Positions 41,605 through 54,537 of a stretch of DNA of 64,000 nt are shown in pieces (position 1 is the first letter of the stretch; every line of letters begins with the position of its first letter). Source of the stretch: Adineta steineri (Eukaryota; Rotifera; Eurotatoria; Adinetida; Adinetidae); contig CAJNOI010000015.1 in NCBI GenBank assembly GCA_905250115.1, positions 499,283-563,282 of the forward strand, written 5' to 3'. The notes below the pieces were generated by a model. It saw only the letters and a list, made by a program, of their open reading frames with translations. It did not search any database and had not been told where the DNA came from. Made by a program: the position numbers and the translations under genes.

Positions 41605-42290
41605 TTAATGATGTTCGTGTTGAAGTAAACGAAGTTCACTTGGATCAGTATTACCATTAGCCAAAAGACCATTTGTAAGTAATGGTGCTGCATGTCCATT
41701 ACCAAGTGTTGGCATACCAACAACAAAATCTCCAGCAGCCATTGGTCCTGATGCTTGTTCTGAAAATGTATTGATTTTTGTTTCTTTTCCTGGTTCATGC
41801 ATAAATGTTGTTGTAGCCGTTTGTGATGTACTTGTTACAGGAATTGTTGAGGCTGCTGTTTTATCAACAAGTACAACTGGTGATGGACAATCGGAGACTT
41901 GTTTCATAAAACGACGACGAAATGCCAAATAATAAAGACATGTCAATAGAAAAACCAAAGCAAGTAAACAAGATAATAAACCAACAAGCTTTAAGAAAAC
42001 AAAGATAATTTAATTTTATACAACTGAATAAATAATTTTATCATATCATACCACAGCATTCCATCCAATAGGCGATCCATAAACATAAGAAACAAAAACA
42101 GGTGGAACAACTGGACATGGTCTTTCAACCTGTGCTGTTACATTAACAACTTGGGCGGGTACACTATTATTTGCCATCCAACCTAAATCAAGATTTTTTT
42201 ATTTATCAAACAATATTTTAGAAAAAGAAAAGTCTAATACATACGATTTGTATTATAATGTTGAAAATTATTTGGATATGCATTTGCCAT
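41605..42290 (-). CDS. Small single-pass membrane protein, function unknown
   Basis: Three exons encode about 185 residues starting MANAYPNNFQHYNTNRW. Joins are in phase 1 (C|GT, Arg) and phase 0 (GCT GTG|CTT GTT). The first ~55 residues are hydrophilic, with a possible N-glycosylation site (NNSVP, NVT) and Pro/Val-rich sequence. A single membrane helix follows (NAVLVGLLSCLLALVFLLTC), then a basic stop-transfer segment, FRRRFMKQ. The cytoplasmic tail is Ser/Thr-rich and ends ELRLLQHEHH. There is no cleavable signal, so it is probably a type III or N-out protein. No family was recognised. Confidence 0.65.
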
Positions 42291-43696
42291 TTTCTATGTT
42301 TTATGAAAGAAGAATGATTTCAGATGAATATAGAAGAAATGAAATGACGACCGTTGTTTGCTCTTCTTTCTAATGAAATGAATCGGACACGAAAGAAAGT
42401 ATGCGAGAGAATGAGAAGAGAAGAAGAACAAGAACAAGAAAATTCAGCTTTGTTTAGAATGACCGACTAGCGAATTATATTCTTCTTCTTCTTCTTCTTC
42501 AAATAGGAAGAGAAACAGCGGACGAACGAGAGAGAAAGCCGTTGCTACCAACGGCAGATATATTTTGAAATATATGTATAAGAAAGCAAACGATGTTAGC
42601 CGTTGTTGATATTATTGGTGCATTCAATCATCGATAGAGTAGACAGCACTTCTCTTCGATTGCTAACTACTCCTCAAGCATTTTTCTTTTTATATACATT
42701 TTCTTTTGAAAAGAAAAATATACACTATATTATTTGATTAATATGATGGATCTTGATAATTGACCTCAATTGATTTCTTTTTTTGGTAATTTTAAAATAA
42801 AAGAATTGTTCAAGCAATTTTCCTTTCAATGTATTCAAGATGAACAGTCATAGATTAACGATATCCAGAATTTCTTATTCTCATTTGATATTGAATGTGT
42901 GTATGATTTTAGTGACCGTAAGAACGATTGATTAGATATATATATATAAGATAGACAAACGTGTTAAGACGAAAGCTAAAAACATATATAAACATCAGAC
43001 TATCATCAATCACTCATTGTATATGATGACTATAGACAATATATATACGTATAGAAAAGAGATAGATGATAAGAAAGCAAACATGATGAGTGTATTAACT
43101 TGAGGGTATATCAAGCTTTCTATAGCCAATAATAATTAGATAAAGTATAATGGAAAATATCGAATAAATTAAACAGAATGATTTTAATACTTTTATAATT
43201 GTGTCTATTCTAACTATTTTTTTTTATCAAGAATCATTAGTTCTTTTTTGAACAATTCTCTTCTGATTTATGATATCGTACAATCAAAAAAATCAATCTT
43301 CTAATTTTATCTATATACACAGTTGTTGCTGAATAAACTATGTCGAAAATAAACATTAGATTTAATCAACGTTTATTTCATATCCGACAGATCATAATCA
43401 GAACAATATGATTTGAAATAAAACAGTTCAACTTGTTTCAATCAAAGCCTGTCATAGATCGAATTCAAGATATCAGAAAGTGCGTGCTACAGAGAAATAC
43501 TGTAATATCATTTGAATCGTCGAGAAATTTTCTCTAGACTATAAATCATTGAATTCTCATATTTGATGTCGATATAGATTTATTTATTCTTATGGAAAAA
43601 AAAGTTACATAGATAAAAATCTTAAATTGAAGAATAAAATCAACATTAATAATACAACATATATAGTTAAGAAAATAGAATGTATATCTTATAAAT
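42291..43696. other. Intergenic
   Basis: 5' flank of the small membrane-protein gene, with purine-rich and (TTC)n stretches (42481-42500), then AT-rich sequence to the 3' end of the first GPCR gene. No gene is visible. Confidence 0.5.
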
Positions 43697-44689
43697 TCAA
43701 CTTCCACATGATGTTCTTTTTTGTGGTAAAATATTCGGAGGTTTTGCAGTACGACATTGATTTGTTGTTGCTAATGCAGTTTGTACATGAACAGTATTTT
43801 GACGTTGTACAAAACAAAAACGAATCATTCGTTTAATAATATCTAATTTTAATCTTTCTGATATTGTATGAAGACAAATAAATGGTGTTAATAGTGATGT
43901 TACATAAGAATCAAATATCATATATTCTACAGTAGTGTCACTAGTTAAAGAAATAAGATTAATGGTTGCCAGTTGGAGTATAATTGCATAAGGTAACCAA
44001 CTTAATATATATGCACCAGCAATAATAATCATTTGTACAATCATTTTTCTTGCACGACGCCATTGTAAACGTTGTAAATTTCTTTTTTGAAATAGAAATC
44101 TGATCGGTAATAAGAAACATGCAATACATGTAACTACTGTTGGAGTAAATAGTTGAAACCATAAAAACATTGTCGATGCATTTTTTGATAATAATGAACA
44201 TGTATAACCACATAGAAAACGTGTATAACGAAAACGTAGTTGTGGACATGTTAAAAAGATATCTGTATAAATCGAATATGTAAATGAATATATAATAATA
44301 ATTAATATTGGAAAATAATGAAGTAAATAACGTGAACGACGAGTTCGATAAAGTTGATGACGAAAAACAAGAAAATGACGTTCAATTGCCATAAATGCCA
44401 TAAGAAAACGATTGAGTGTGGATGTAGAAAAAAATGATACATTATAGAACTGACATGCCCATGTAGTTTGAATTGGAACAAAATCATTCCAATAATAATA
44501 TTCAGTATTCATTAAATCTATACTTATTGTCCAACTGCAAACCACCAACAGACATATGATTAAATGATTTGGTAGACTTCTTAATGTACTTTTGTTTTTT
44601 ATACAATTGAAAAGTATATATAAAACACATAAAAATGATGCAATTTGAACGATTGCTAAACAAACTAAACCTGCAATACCATTCTTCAT
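43697..44689 (-). CDS. Rhodopsin-like GPCR, tandem copy 1
   Basis: An intronless 330-residue seven-span receptor. TM1 is GLVCLAIVQIASFLCVLYIL. TM3 ends FMAIERHFLVF, with ERH in place of DRY. TM5 and the basic third loop run LLPIRFLFQKRNLQRLQWRR into TM6 GAYILSWLPYAIILQL (WLPY variant of CWxP). TM7 has SLLTPFICLHT where the NPxxY motif would be. The short basic C-terminus has CFVQRQ. The most N-terminal tail is only a few residues. It is homologous to the two genes to the right, but less similar to either than they are to each other. Ligand unknown; the short N-terminus suggests a small-molecule or peptide ligand. Confidence 0.85.
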   Translation of the reverse strand: MKNGIAGLVCLAIVQIASFLCVLYILFNCIKNKSTLRSLPNHLIICLLVVCSWTISIDLMNTEYYYWNDFVPIQTTWACQFYNVSFFSTSTLNRFLMAFMAIERHFLVFRHQLYRTRRSRYLLHYFPILIIIIYSFTYSIYTDIFLTCPQLRFRYTRFLCGYTCSLLSKNASTMFLWFQLFTPTVVTCIACFLLPIRFLFQKRNLQRLQWRRARKMIVQMIIIAGAYILSWLPYAIILQLATINLISLTSDTTVEYMIFDSYVTSLLTPFICLHTISERLKLDIIKRMIRFCFVQRQNTVHVQTALATTNQCRTAKPPNILPQKRTSCGS

Positions 44690-45157
44690 TATAATAATAA
44701 TAATAATGTAATGGAAACTACAAATTTCGCATTTTTATATGTATATATATATACGACCTGTTTCTGCCGTTATTTTTTGTTAAATTTAATTTTAATTGCG
44801 ATCAAATTATAGGTAGGTGTTCATAGTAATACGTCATACCATGTTTTTTCTTATGTCTAAACCATGCTATTTAATTTTCAACAACTAAATAGCGCAGATA
44901 AGTCTGGTAATGATCTTTTCAAATGGAAATTAAACTAATATAGTTTGACCTTCTATTATAATTACATGTCAATAAATAAAGCGAGATTGCGTCAGGACAA
45001 GTTGTTGAAAGAATAAAATCTATACAGCTGATATTTTGCTACAAATTTGAGTAAATATTAATCTTTCGAAAAATCCAAAATTAGTTATCCAATTTGTTTG
45101 TTCCGAGATTTTCCAAAATATAACTTCACTTACTGTAGCATTAAATTTCGGTTATAA
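44690..45157. other. Intergenic between GPCR copies 1 and 2
   Basis: AT-rich spacer with a short (TAA)n run at its left end. No reading frame of note. Confidence 0.5.
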
Positions 45158-46126
45158 TTAAGATGTATTATGTTTTTCAAATACAACAGGTTTTATTTGT
45201 TGATCTCGAACAGTAATGACAGGTCGAACCTTTTGTTGTCGTTGTGGAAAAAAACGACGTTTTATTCTTTCCATTAAAGGTAGATTTATTTCGTCATGTA
45301 CTGTTTGAAGAATTATAAACGGTGTCAACAAACTTGTTATATACGGTATAAATGCTAAAAATCGATTTATATCTGCCGCATTAGAAGACACTATATGGCT
45401 GAGACTTAGTTGAAGTACAATTGTATATGGTAACCAACATATAGTATATGTACCAGCAATTATACTCATTTGAACTATCATTTTTCGTGCACGATGCCAT
45501 TGAATACGTTGAAGTTGTCTCTTTTGAATTATAAATCGAATAGGTAATAGAACACATCCAATAATAGTCATTGTTGTAGGAATGAAAACAAACACCCAAA
45601 TATAAAATGATGCAAGATCATTCAAACGAACTGCACATGTATAGCCACACATAAAAGTAGAATAACTAAAAGCTGATATAGGACATGAAATGAAAACATT
45701 TGTAATCAATACATAGATGAAAATCATTGAAAACATGAAGATGAGTGGAGTATAATGAAAAAGAAGTCGTGAACGATGAGTATGATAGAGCTGAGGACGA
45801 AATACAAGAAAATGACGTTCAATTGCCATGAATGCCATCAGAAAACGATTAAGTGCAGCTGAATATAGATATGATATATTCCAAAATCTACAAAACCAAG
45901 GTGTAGAAATGGAGACAGTACCTGTCCAAAAGTATACTTGAGTGTTAGGTAAATCAATAGTTATATTCCATGTTGCAATAATCAATAAATAGATGAATAA
46001 ATGGTTTTGTAAGCGTCGTAATGAGCTTGTTCGTTGAAAAAGGTGAAAGAAAATATACACGGCACAAATGACAGATGGAATTTGAATAATAGTAAGAAAA
46101 AGTATTCCTATTCCATTGCTATCCAT
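45158..46126 (-). CDS. Rhodopsin-like GPCR, tandem copy 2
   Basis: An intronless 322-residue seven-span receptor with the same plan as copy 1: IIQIPSVICAVYIFFHLFQR (TM1 and loop), AFMAIERHFLVFRPQLYHTH, FIPTTMTIIGCVLLPIRFII (TM5), RIQWHRARKMIVQMS, GTYTICWLPYTIVLQL (TM6) and SLLTPFIILQT (TM7). From TM5 to TM6 it is identical in protein, and nearly identical in DNA, to copy 3. The segments facing outside between TM4-TM5 and TM6-TM7 differ. Cysteines after TM2 (WFCRFW) and in loop 2 (CGYTC) could form the usual extracellular disulphide. Confidence 0.87.
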   Translation of the reverse strand: MDSNGIGILFLTIIQIPSVICAVYIFFHLFQRTSSLRRLQNHLFIYLLIIATWNITIDLPNTQVYFWTGTVSISTPWFCRFWNISYLYSAALNRFLMAFMAIERHFLVFRPQLYHTHRSRLLFHYTPLIFMFSMIFIYVLITNVFISCPISAFSYSTFMCGYTCAVRLNDLASFYIWVFVFIPTTMTIIGCVLLPIRFIIQKRQLQRIQWHRARKMIVQMSIIAGTYTICWLPYTIVLQLSLSHIVSSNAADINRFLAFIPYITSLLTPFIILQTVHDEINLPLMERIKRRFFPQRQQKVRPVITVRDQQIKPVVFEKHNTS

Positions 46127-48201
46127 CTTGAATGTAGTTAAATTTTAAGCAAAAATCTGTTGTCGGATAAAATAACCTGTCATGACTGTTTTATTATACA
46201 TTTATATAGATATGATTCTATCATTAATGTCTTACGCATCGGTAGATTTACCTTGGCTTTTTTCTCAAATATGTTAAAGTGGGGGTTTTAAAAAATCTTA
46301 AATAGTTTAATGAAGTCGTATAAGCTTCTTTTTTTAGACTTAAAAAGGATGAAAAAAGTTCTTTTAATTGATTTAACGTATAATGAACTCAGAAATAGAC
46401 AACTTTAATACAGCTTGTAATTATCTATAAACTATTTTTGAGTATAAGAACCAATTAACTTCGATTTTCAGAACGAAGTTCATTGTAAGTGATACTAAAT
46501 GTCCTCAAAAAAAGATGCTAACTCATTGTCTACTATTTCATAAGCGAGAGGATAAGTTCGTAATTAAAAAAACTTTTTCAAGATTACCGTATAGATAAAA
46601 GTATCTTTACTTTTAAAAATCGAAATCTTTTTATCTACTGTCATTTATCGGAAGAAATAGCACATTCTGAAAAATCATGGAAAATTAAATATAGACATAA
46701 TTATCACTTTGAAGTGTCCTATTTTGGTTTTATTGAAGATAGAAATTAACATTGTTTCAACTTTATCTCGTGCGCAAAACATATGAGCAACGTGTGTAAA
46801 TAATTGTCTTTGATTTTACGAGGAAAAAATAGTTAAGCCTAAAAGTGTACTCCACCGTATTAGATAATACTAAAAGAATTTCGTAGATACATTATAAAAA
46901 AAATAATGAGCGTTATTTATTTCAAGTTTCTCTTTAACTGGAATATATACATGTTTGTTATTGTACTTTTGTACCTTTATGATTATAGATGTGTATAATT
47001 AAATTTTAAATACACAACAAAAACTATATTTCCTTAATTGCTGACCAAGTCTAATATAAATAATAGATTTTGTCATATAAAAAGATATTTAAATTGCTTG
47101 ATGTTTTTATCCTTGTAAAAATCATGTAAATTATTTTTGAGAATGCTGGTTGATTGAAGTAAATACTGTACTTTGTGAACTTAACTTATGAAAATATGCA
47201 TCAGACAAGTATTAGAATATGAAATAAACAGAAGGATAAAGGATATTAAATTAGCACGTAAATTAGTTCTTCTTAGAAATAAATACAAAATACTATGTAA
47301 GAAGTTTATGTTATAATACTAATTTGTTATGTTGAAAATTTTCTTAGAGTCAATAGGTGTGGAACACATATGAGTGTACATCATGCAGTGAATCTTATAT
47401 GTTTGATTGATAGCTAGATTTGTAGCAACTATATGAATACCAAAAAATATTGGATTCGACAATATATAAGATCGAATTTACATTCTTTTAAAAAATTGTA
47501 TTATTTTTATTGATATAAGAAGAAATAATCTAAAAGAATCTAATAACTATTCTAGTAATATATATGAATATAGACAAAAGAATTGAATTGTATATCCAGT
47601 AGTTTTCAAAAACGTTTCACTTTATATTTTTTTTCTCAAGAATCCACTCATTTCTAGTGGTTCTAGTATGATCGGATAATCTATAGAAAGTAGTATATAC
47701 TGGTATATTTTTGATATAATTTTCATTGGCCTTCATCAGAAGAACGACAATTGTAAGTGCTATATTTGGAAGTTCGAAAAACAATTACATCTTTTTCAGG
47801 ATTTGATTGTCATTTTTCTTCATTTTCTCGCAAACCAGAACCATTCAGAAACAGATCAATACACTTTTTTGAACAATCACTCTTAAAAACTTTTTAATTG
47901 AACTGCCAAATAGTCAGTTTCTTACCGGATCGTATATTTCTCTGACAGTTTCTATCTATTTTCGTCTCTGTTCTAAAAGCTTGACTAATTTCGTGTTTTC
48001 AATATCATACGAGTGAGCGTGAGATAATGAGCATGTATTATTGTTCGATATTTGTACTTTTCCGACCGAGATTTAGTTTACGATATATATACGTAAAAGT
48101 TTCACGTTTTATTATTTATTGAATTATACAACAAAGATTATAAAATAATTTTTTCCACCAATGTTTCACATATTTTCTTGAATGCTAAATAAATGTGATA
48201 A
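46127..48201. other. Intergenic between GPCR copies 2 and 3
   Basis: About 2 kb of AT-rich sequence without a supported gene or recognisable repeat. I found no obvious leftover of a further receptor copy by eye. Confidence 0.45.
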
Positions 48202-49194
48202 TCAACTTTCCCCGATTTTATTTCGATTAATTGCAGTGTGTTTCTCACGATTAGCAGAATCTTGTTGTTTACCTACAGAGTTAACAACTGGCCGAATCTT
48301 CCGTTGTCGTTGTGGGAAAAAGCGACGTTTTATTCGTTCCACTAGACCTAGATTTAATTCATCATGTATTGTTTGAAGAATTATGAATGGTGTCAACAAA
48401 CTTGTTACGTACGGCATCAATGCCAAAAATCGGTTCATATTTGGATCAAAAAAAGGTAAGATACCAGCAATATCTAGTTGAAGTACAATTGTATATGGTA
48501 ACCAACATATAGTATATGTACCAGCAATTATACTCATTTGAACAATCATTTTTCGTGCACGATGCCATTGAATACGTTGAAGTTGTCTCTTTTGAATTAT
48601 AAATCGAATAGGTAATAGAACACATCCAATAATAGTCATCGTTGTAGGAATGAAAACAAACACCCAACAATAAATTGTCCCAAGATCCGTCGAACGAACT
48701 GCACATGTATAGCCACACATAAAAATAGAATAAATAAAAGCTGATCCAGGGCATGAAACGAAAACATTTGCAATCAATACATAGATGAAAATCACTGAAA
48801 TCATAAAAACGAGTGGAGTATAATGAAAAAGAAGTCGTGAACGATGAGTATGATAGAAATGAGGACGAAATACAAGGTAATGACGTTCAATTGCCATGAA
48901 TGCCATCAGAAAACGATTAAGTGCAGCTGAATATAAATATGATGTGTTCCAAAATCTACAAAACCAAGGTGTGGAAATGGAGACAGTACCTGTCCAAAAG
49001 TATACTTGAGTATTCGGTAGATCAATAATTATATTCCATGTTGCAACAATCAATAAATAGATGAATAAATGATTTTGTAAACGTCGTAATGAGCTTGTTC
49101 GTTGAAAAATTTGAAAGAAAATATATGTGGCACAAATGACAGATGGAATTTGAATAATAGTAAGAGCCAAAACTGCTGCTTTATTCAAATCCAT
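48202..49194 (-). CDS. Rhodopsin-like GPCR, tandem copy 3
   Basis: An intronless 330-residue seven-span receptor starting MDLNKAAVLALTIIQIPSV. ERHYLVF closes TM3; the TM5-loop-TM6 block is the same as in copy 2; SLLTPFIILQT forms TM7; the C-terminus is basic (RRFFPQRQRKIRP) with a longer hydrophilic end. Its extracellular third loop (DIAGILPFFDPNMNRF) is quite different from that of copy 2 (SLSHIVSSNAADINRF), which suggests a different ligand or changed affinity. Confidence 0.87.
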   Translation of the reverse strand: MDLNKAAVLALTIIQIPSVICATYIFFQIFQRTSSLRRLQNHLFIYLLIVATWNIIIDLPNTQVYFWTGTVSISTPWFCRFWNTSYLYSAALNRFLMAFMAIERHYLVFRPHFYHTHRSRLLFHYTPLVFMISVIFIYVLIANVFVSCPGSAFIYSIFMCGYTCAVRSTDLGTIYCWVFVFIPTTMTIIGCVLLPIRFIIQKRQLQRIQWHRARKMIVQMSIIAGTYTICWLPYTIVLQLDIAGILPFFDPNMNRFLALMPYVTSLLTPFIILQTIHDELNLGLVERIKRRFFPQRQRKIRPVVNSVGKQQDSANREKHTAINRNKIGES

Positions 49195-50143
49195 TCATAC
49201 AAAAATGACTTGCAATTGATTAATACAAGCAGGAAAAAATATCTATGTCAGTATGTGTATCCTTCAGATATCGTCTGTTTTTGTCACTTTTTGTTAGAGA
49301 AGAGAAATATTTTGTTTTTGACATAATTATTCATCAGTGTTAGTCTTAGTTAGAAATACGTCTATATGAATATGATGATAAATATAGCATCAAAGATTAG
49401 TTTCTTTCTGATACTTCACTGAAAGAGACAAGAGGAAAATTTATTCTAAATACAATTCTTACCAGACACATATGAACATCGTCACACATTTAATTAGAAA
49501 AATGAATAACTCTAAAAATATGATTTTCTTTTCAGTAATTCTTTATTTAGATTTAAAATAGAATTCATGAATAAACAGGTTTATACCTTCTCACCTTTTT
49601 GTCTAATTTATAAATCGAATAACATCCGTTTTAAAATACGAATCAATTTATTAGCTGATTCTTCAACACGTCTAAGTTTTTTATTGATTTACAAGTAATC
49701 TCTTATGCTATGAATAACATCTATTCTCAACGAATGTTAATATTATTAGAACACAATTAGAATGATCCAAAAATCTAATTTCAACAGATTAAATATGATT
49801 CAAAAATAGTCTTTTCATTGTTAGCAATCTATTTATACTGTAATAATAATTACCAAATATAATTTGATGAGGTTCATCATTTTCCTGAGATATAGCCCCT
49901 CGTTTGTCTCTTGCTAGACAACAATACAAAGACACACATGCATGCACAATGACTGCACCGGTCAGTCATTAAGAAGAAGAAAAACGAAGGCAAAAGACAC
50001 AAAAACAAAAATAAACTATAATAAATACAGGGATAAACACACAAACAAAGCATACACACATATTTGAGATAGTAAAAAAAAGAAGAAAAAAAAAATGAAA
50101 CCTAGAAAGAACAGTGTGAACACCGGATCACAAATTTGGTTCT
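49195..50143. other. Intergenic
   Basis: 5' flank of GPCR copy 3 and 3' flank of the NR2C-like gene, which is purine-rich near 49970-50100. A minus-strand frame at 49877-50059 is low-complexity and unsupported. Confidence 0.45.
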
Positions 50144-53100
50144 CTACAATGATGACGAAACGAGTGCTTGTTGCTGTGGTTGATCACTCTTTTCACATTT
50201 AATCATTGACGATGCTGATGACATTTGTTTTGATGATGATGCAACATTCATTTTAAGAATACACGGAATGATTTTATGAATTTGTACTGAACCTTTAATC
50301 ATACAAAAAAAAAAGATTATATAAGAATTATTTTATAACCAAAAAAAAAATAACATTCTACCGATTAATCCAACAAAGAAAATTTCTTCAATAATATTTG
50401 TATCAAGTTCAGCTAATGATGGTAATTTAAGTAATAATCGACCTAATCGTTCACTATCACCTGAATATTCCTCATATGATGTTGATATTATTCGATCATT
50501 TATATGATCATTTAATTCTTTATATGTTAATATACGATAGGCATCAATTTGATCATATGATGCAATACACTCTAATTTTATTCAAAAGAAAAAAAATTTC
50601 TTTCAATTTTTTAAAAGAAAATTTATTTACCGGTATTATTACTAGGATTAAAGACTGAAATTAATTTCAAATAGGCAAATTCGACATCGGTTACATGTAA
50701 ACGATCGAATTCATAGAGAAGTGCTTGAATACGACGTAAATCAAGCCATTTATTTGATTCATTATTTACTAATTTTTCTAAATTTAAAAAAATTAAGTTT
50801 TAAGAAAAACAAAATTAGATTAGAAAATTTTTACTCGCAAGTAATGCAGTAAGAATATTTGCTAAATTAATTGTGGATGAACATTGAAGTAAACTAAGAA
50901 TGAATAAGGGTAACCAATGATTTTGTAATAGTATTATTTGTATTTGTGCTCTATGATAATAATGATAGAAATAGAAAAATATTTCAAAATTAAATAATTT
51001 TACTCAAGCGTTTGAAAACATGTATTATTTTTTATCCAATCAATTGATTGAAAAAGAATACGTGATGCTGATTCACATATAAAACTATTTGTTGGTAATA
51101 ATAATTGTATATCTTGAAAATCATTATTTGTTGGAGGAGTTATAGTAAATTTACTTGTTTTATCAGTAACTAATGGACCTTTATGTCAAAACAAAAGATA
51201 TATTTAAAGTTTAGAAAACAATAATACGAACGTTCAACTTGTTCCCAATAACGTTTTTCATTGAATAATTGTTGTTGTTGGACAAGAGTCATTGGATTAG
51301 TAACACTATTTGATCGAGACTATGTGAAAAATTGAGAAAGAAATTATATTCGAATAGTAGATATAGAAGATCTCACATGACATGCAGCTTTAGCTAAATT
51401 ATCAAAGGCTCTTGAAATAGCAAGTGTTTGTTGTTGATTTTGATTTTTATTTGTCGTCGTCGTTGTTGTTGTATCCATTGTTTCTGTTTTTATATTACAA
51501 TCAATACGAAGACTAGTTGTTGTACTTGATGCAGATGAGGATGAAGTTGAAGATGGTGGAGAAAGAAATGTGGCTTAGAAAAAAAATTAAAGAATATCCT
51601 TTCTGAATGTAAAATAAAATCTATATTTTTATCCATACCTGTTGATAATGTTGGTGATTTCGCTCTTGATGTAGATGTAAGTATACTATGTAAAGTACTT
51701 TGTTGTTGATTTTTATTTTCATTTGTTGTTATCTGTGTCGTATTCATATCTCGATTATTAGTTAAATTAGCTAATAATGATGTTAATGGATAAATACCAT
51801 TTGAAGATGAAGTTATTAACTAAAAATATAAAGAAGAATAAAAATAAAAATTTGATTATTTTCATTTTACTGTATTTAATGAATTTGTATCATTTTGTTT
51901 TCGTATTCTTTGATTATTAATACCATTAATCATTAAATCATGTTTATTCGTATTATTTGTTGAAGGTCGTCGTTCATTTTGAACAGCTTCAATACGCATA
52001 CCAACTTGAAGACATTTTTGTAATCGACAATATTGACATCTAAATAAAAATAAAAACACAAATTAAAACTTATTTATTGATTTTATACCTATTTCGCATA
52101 AATTTATTAATAGGACATTCTTTTGTACCAAGACATGTATATAATACTTGTTTACGAATACTTCGTTTAAAAAATCCTTTACAACCCTAAATAATAAAAT
52201 AAAACTTTATATGAATATAAATCTTATAGAATATTTTATCTTACTTCACATGATAATACTCCATAGTGTTTACCCGATGCTCGATCTTGACAAACGCCGC
52301 ATATTAAAGATAGATTTCCATTTGATGTTCCATCATTCATAAGTGAATTTGAATGACATTCATTAAGATTATCTTCTGTATTAATTAATAAAGAATCTAT
52401 TTGAAAAAGATTACTATTCAATATTGTCTTAGATGTATAAAACAAACTTGAAAGACTTAAAAGACCATTTGCTGCAGCTGCTAATTGATTTTGTTGATGA
52501 TATGAAGATATTGTTCCAGTATCTATTGAACATAATGAATCAACTTCACCATTAATTGAATTATGATTATGACCATTTTCATTCTAAAAACCAATTAGTT
52601 TAATAATTTTATACGCGAATAAAAATCTGTCAATTTCATACATAAAGAAAAACTGAACTTACGTAATATGACCTTCGATACGTAATAGTCTGGGATCTTT
52701 CATAAAACAAAACTCATCCTTCTCTTCACAATATTCACTCAGCGATATCAATAGTACGTGAGGAAATGAAAGAGAAGTATCATGCCATAACACTAATAAT
52801 TTTAATTTTTAAATATATCTTTTTTGGGAAATATTCAATTACTGAACTTTTGTATAAACTCAATATTTTATTCCGTATATTTCTATATTTTTGTTTACTA
52901 TAAATAATCCTTTGAACCAGAAGAAAAAGAAGCAGATAGTACTTTAAAGCTATTGTTAATTTCTGATTGTTACGTAATTTCAAAGTCAAATTTTGTTTTT
53001 CTTGTTGTTTATCAATATAATAGAAACCTTGGAATGAAATCTGTTTTTGTGACATTCGATTAAGAGAATCGTTTTGTATTATTCAGAATAATATAGTTAT

Positions 53101-53896
53101 TTATGAGATATTTTCAAGGGTAAAATCATTATCGATTATGTTTATTTACAGACAAGTCCTTCAAGAGTCTATGATTATTTTTTTTTTTCGTTCGTGTATA
53201 AATGAGTATACACCTGTATATCAAAAAACGATTTGTTCACCTTCGACACAATATTCCTCATTTTAAATAATCCATATGACATGAGTCAGACGTAATAGTT
53301 GTTATAACAAGGTTGCCGTCAATGTTTTGTCGACCTTCACTGTCGAAGGCCGTCGCCCTCACATCTCGTCTATCGTCCTTGCCATTTTATTCTTTTTTTT
53401 TTTCTTCTTCTGATTCTATATACCCATACTCCCTCTCGAGACATTGCTGTCACATACTACATGCGTTCAAGGTTAACCTGACAAGCGTGTTAGGAAGGAA
53501 ATTGACGAGAAAAATCTATCAACACTTGTTAAGACTTCTATGTTCACAAAACTAATTTAATTCTTTATTTGTTAATGAATAAAAAATAAAAGAATAAATA
53601 AATAAAAAAAAAGACTAACTTACATCTATTATATCAGTAGAATTTGTTGATTGTTGAGGTTGAAGATATTGTAAAGTATCTTTTCGTACACGTTTTCGAT
53701 GTGGTAATATCGTATCATGTATTAATAAATCATTATCATCATCATTATGATTATTTGATTTATTTTCACCAAAATTTCGATAAAGATTATATTGAGATTC
53801 ATGTTTATTTGAATTAGGTGTCATTCGAGATGCACTTGATGATGATTGTTGTTCATCGTCATCATCATCATTGTTAATATCGGTCTTTCTTCCCAT
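50144..53896 (-). CDS. NR2C: NR2C / HR78-type nuclear receptor (TR2/TR4 homologue)
   Basis: A zinc-finger transcription factor of the NR2C group. The first exon (53896-53624) encodes an acidic, Asn/Asp-rich N-terminus. A 1-kb intron leads to exon 2 (52583-52245), whose end joins exon 3 (52186-52089) and exon 4 (from 52039). The DNA-binding domain reads [14 protein letters not shown], then [35 protein letters not shown] and [10 protein letters not shown], followed by the NR2C-like extension [10 protein letters not shown] Ser/Thr/Gln-rich hinge follows, with an [12 protein letters not shown] start to the ligand domain, [13 protein letters not shown] and [13 protein letters not shown]. Near the end, [20 protein letters not shown] plus ILKM matches the final helices of TR2/TR4. 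The C-terminal tail is Ser/Gln-rich. P-box CEGCKG is normal, unlike the divergent receptors at the left of the window. No sign of damage. Confidence 0.9.
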
Positions 53897-54325
53897 TGAG
53901 TTAAAGTTTTTTATTTGCGAGTCTATCTTGATATTCTTTAATTGATATTTTCGAGTACCATGTATGCGTATGTATGTATATATATAAGTAAGGTAATGTG
54001 TTGTTATTAATGTAGATGATTAAGTAGTACACGAGTTAAAGATGATGACGACAGAGTTAAAACACTAGGGAAAGAGATGACCTGCTTTTTGCTCTCGTAC
54101 TCTATCGATTGAGTCGATTGTTCGTTCGCTCTTTTCTTACTTTCTTTCTCCTCTTGTATGTGTAGGACGCTGTTGTGTCTTCTCTATTTCCTTTTGCCTT
54201 CTACTATGTGTGAAGTTTCATTTGTTGCTGTAGACGTTGAAGGCAGAATATGACAGACATATAAACGTGTGAAGATCTCAATGTTTTCTCTTGTCTCGTA
54301 CCATGTATAGATTATGATAATATTG

Positions 54326-54350
54326 AATAATAATAATAATAATAATAATA
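54326..54350. repeat. (AAT)n microsatellite
   Basis: About eight uninterrupted AAT units. Confidence 0.85.
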
Positions 54351-54537
54351 TAGATTTTGATGCAAAAAAATCAAATACTACGTGTAATACGTTATTTTCA
54401 ATCTATATAAAGATAACAATATATAAATAGAAAGAAAAGATTGAAGGTCATTGAAGAAAAAAAATAATGGTTTAAAATGGCATTTTCATAAAATATTTTT
54501 CTTTGAATAATAAATCAATAAAAAGTAGTAGAAAGAA

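Noticed and set aside
48182-48376. Plus-strand frame overlapping the end of GPCR copy 3
   Set aside because: It is antisense to a well-supported receptor C-terminus and has no independent features.
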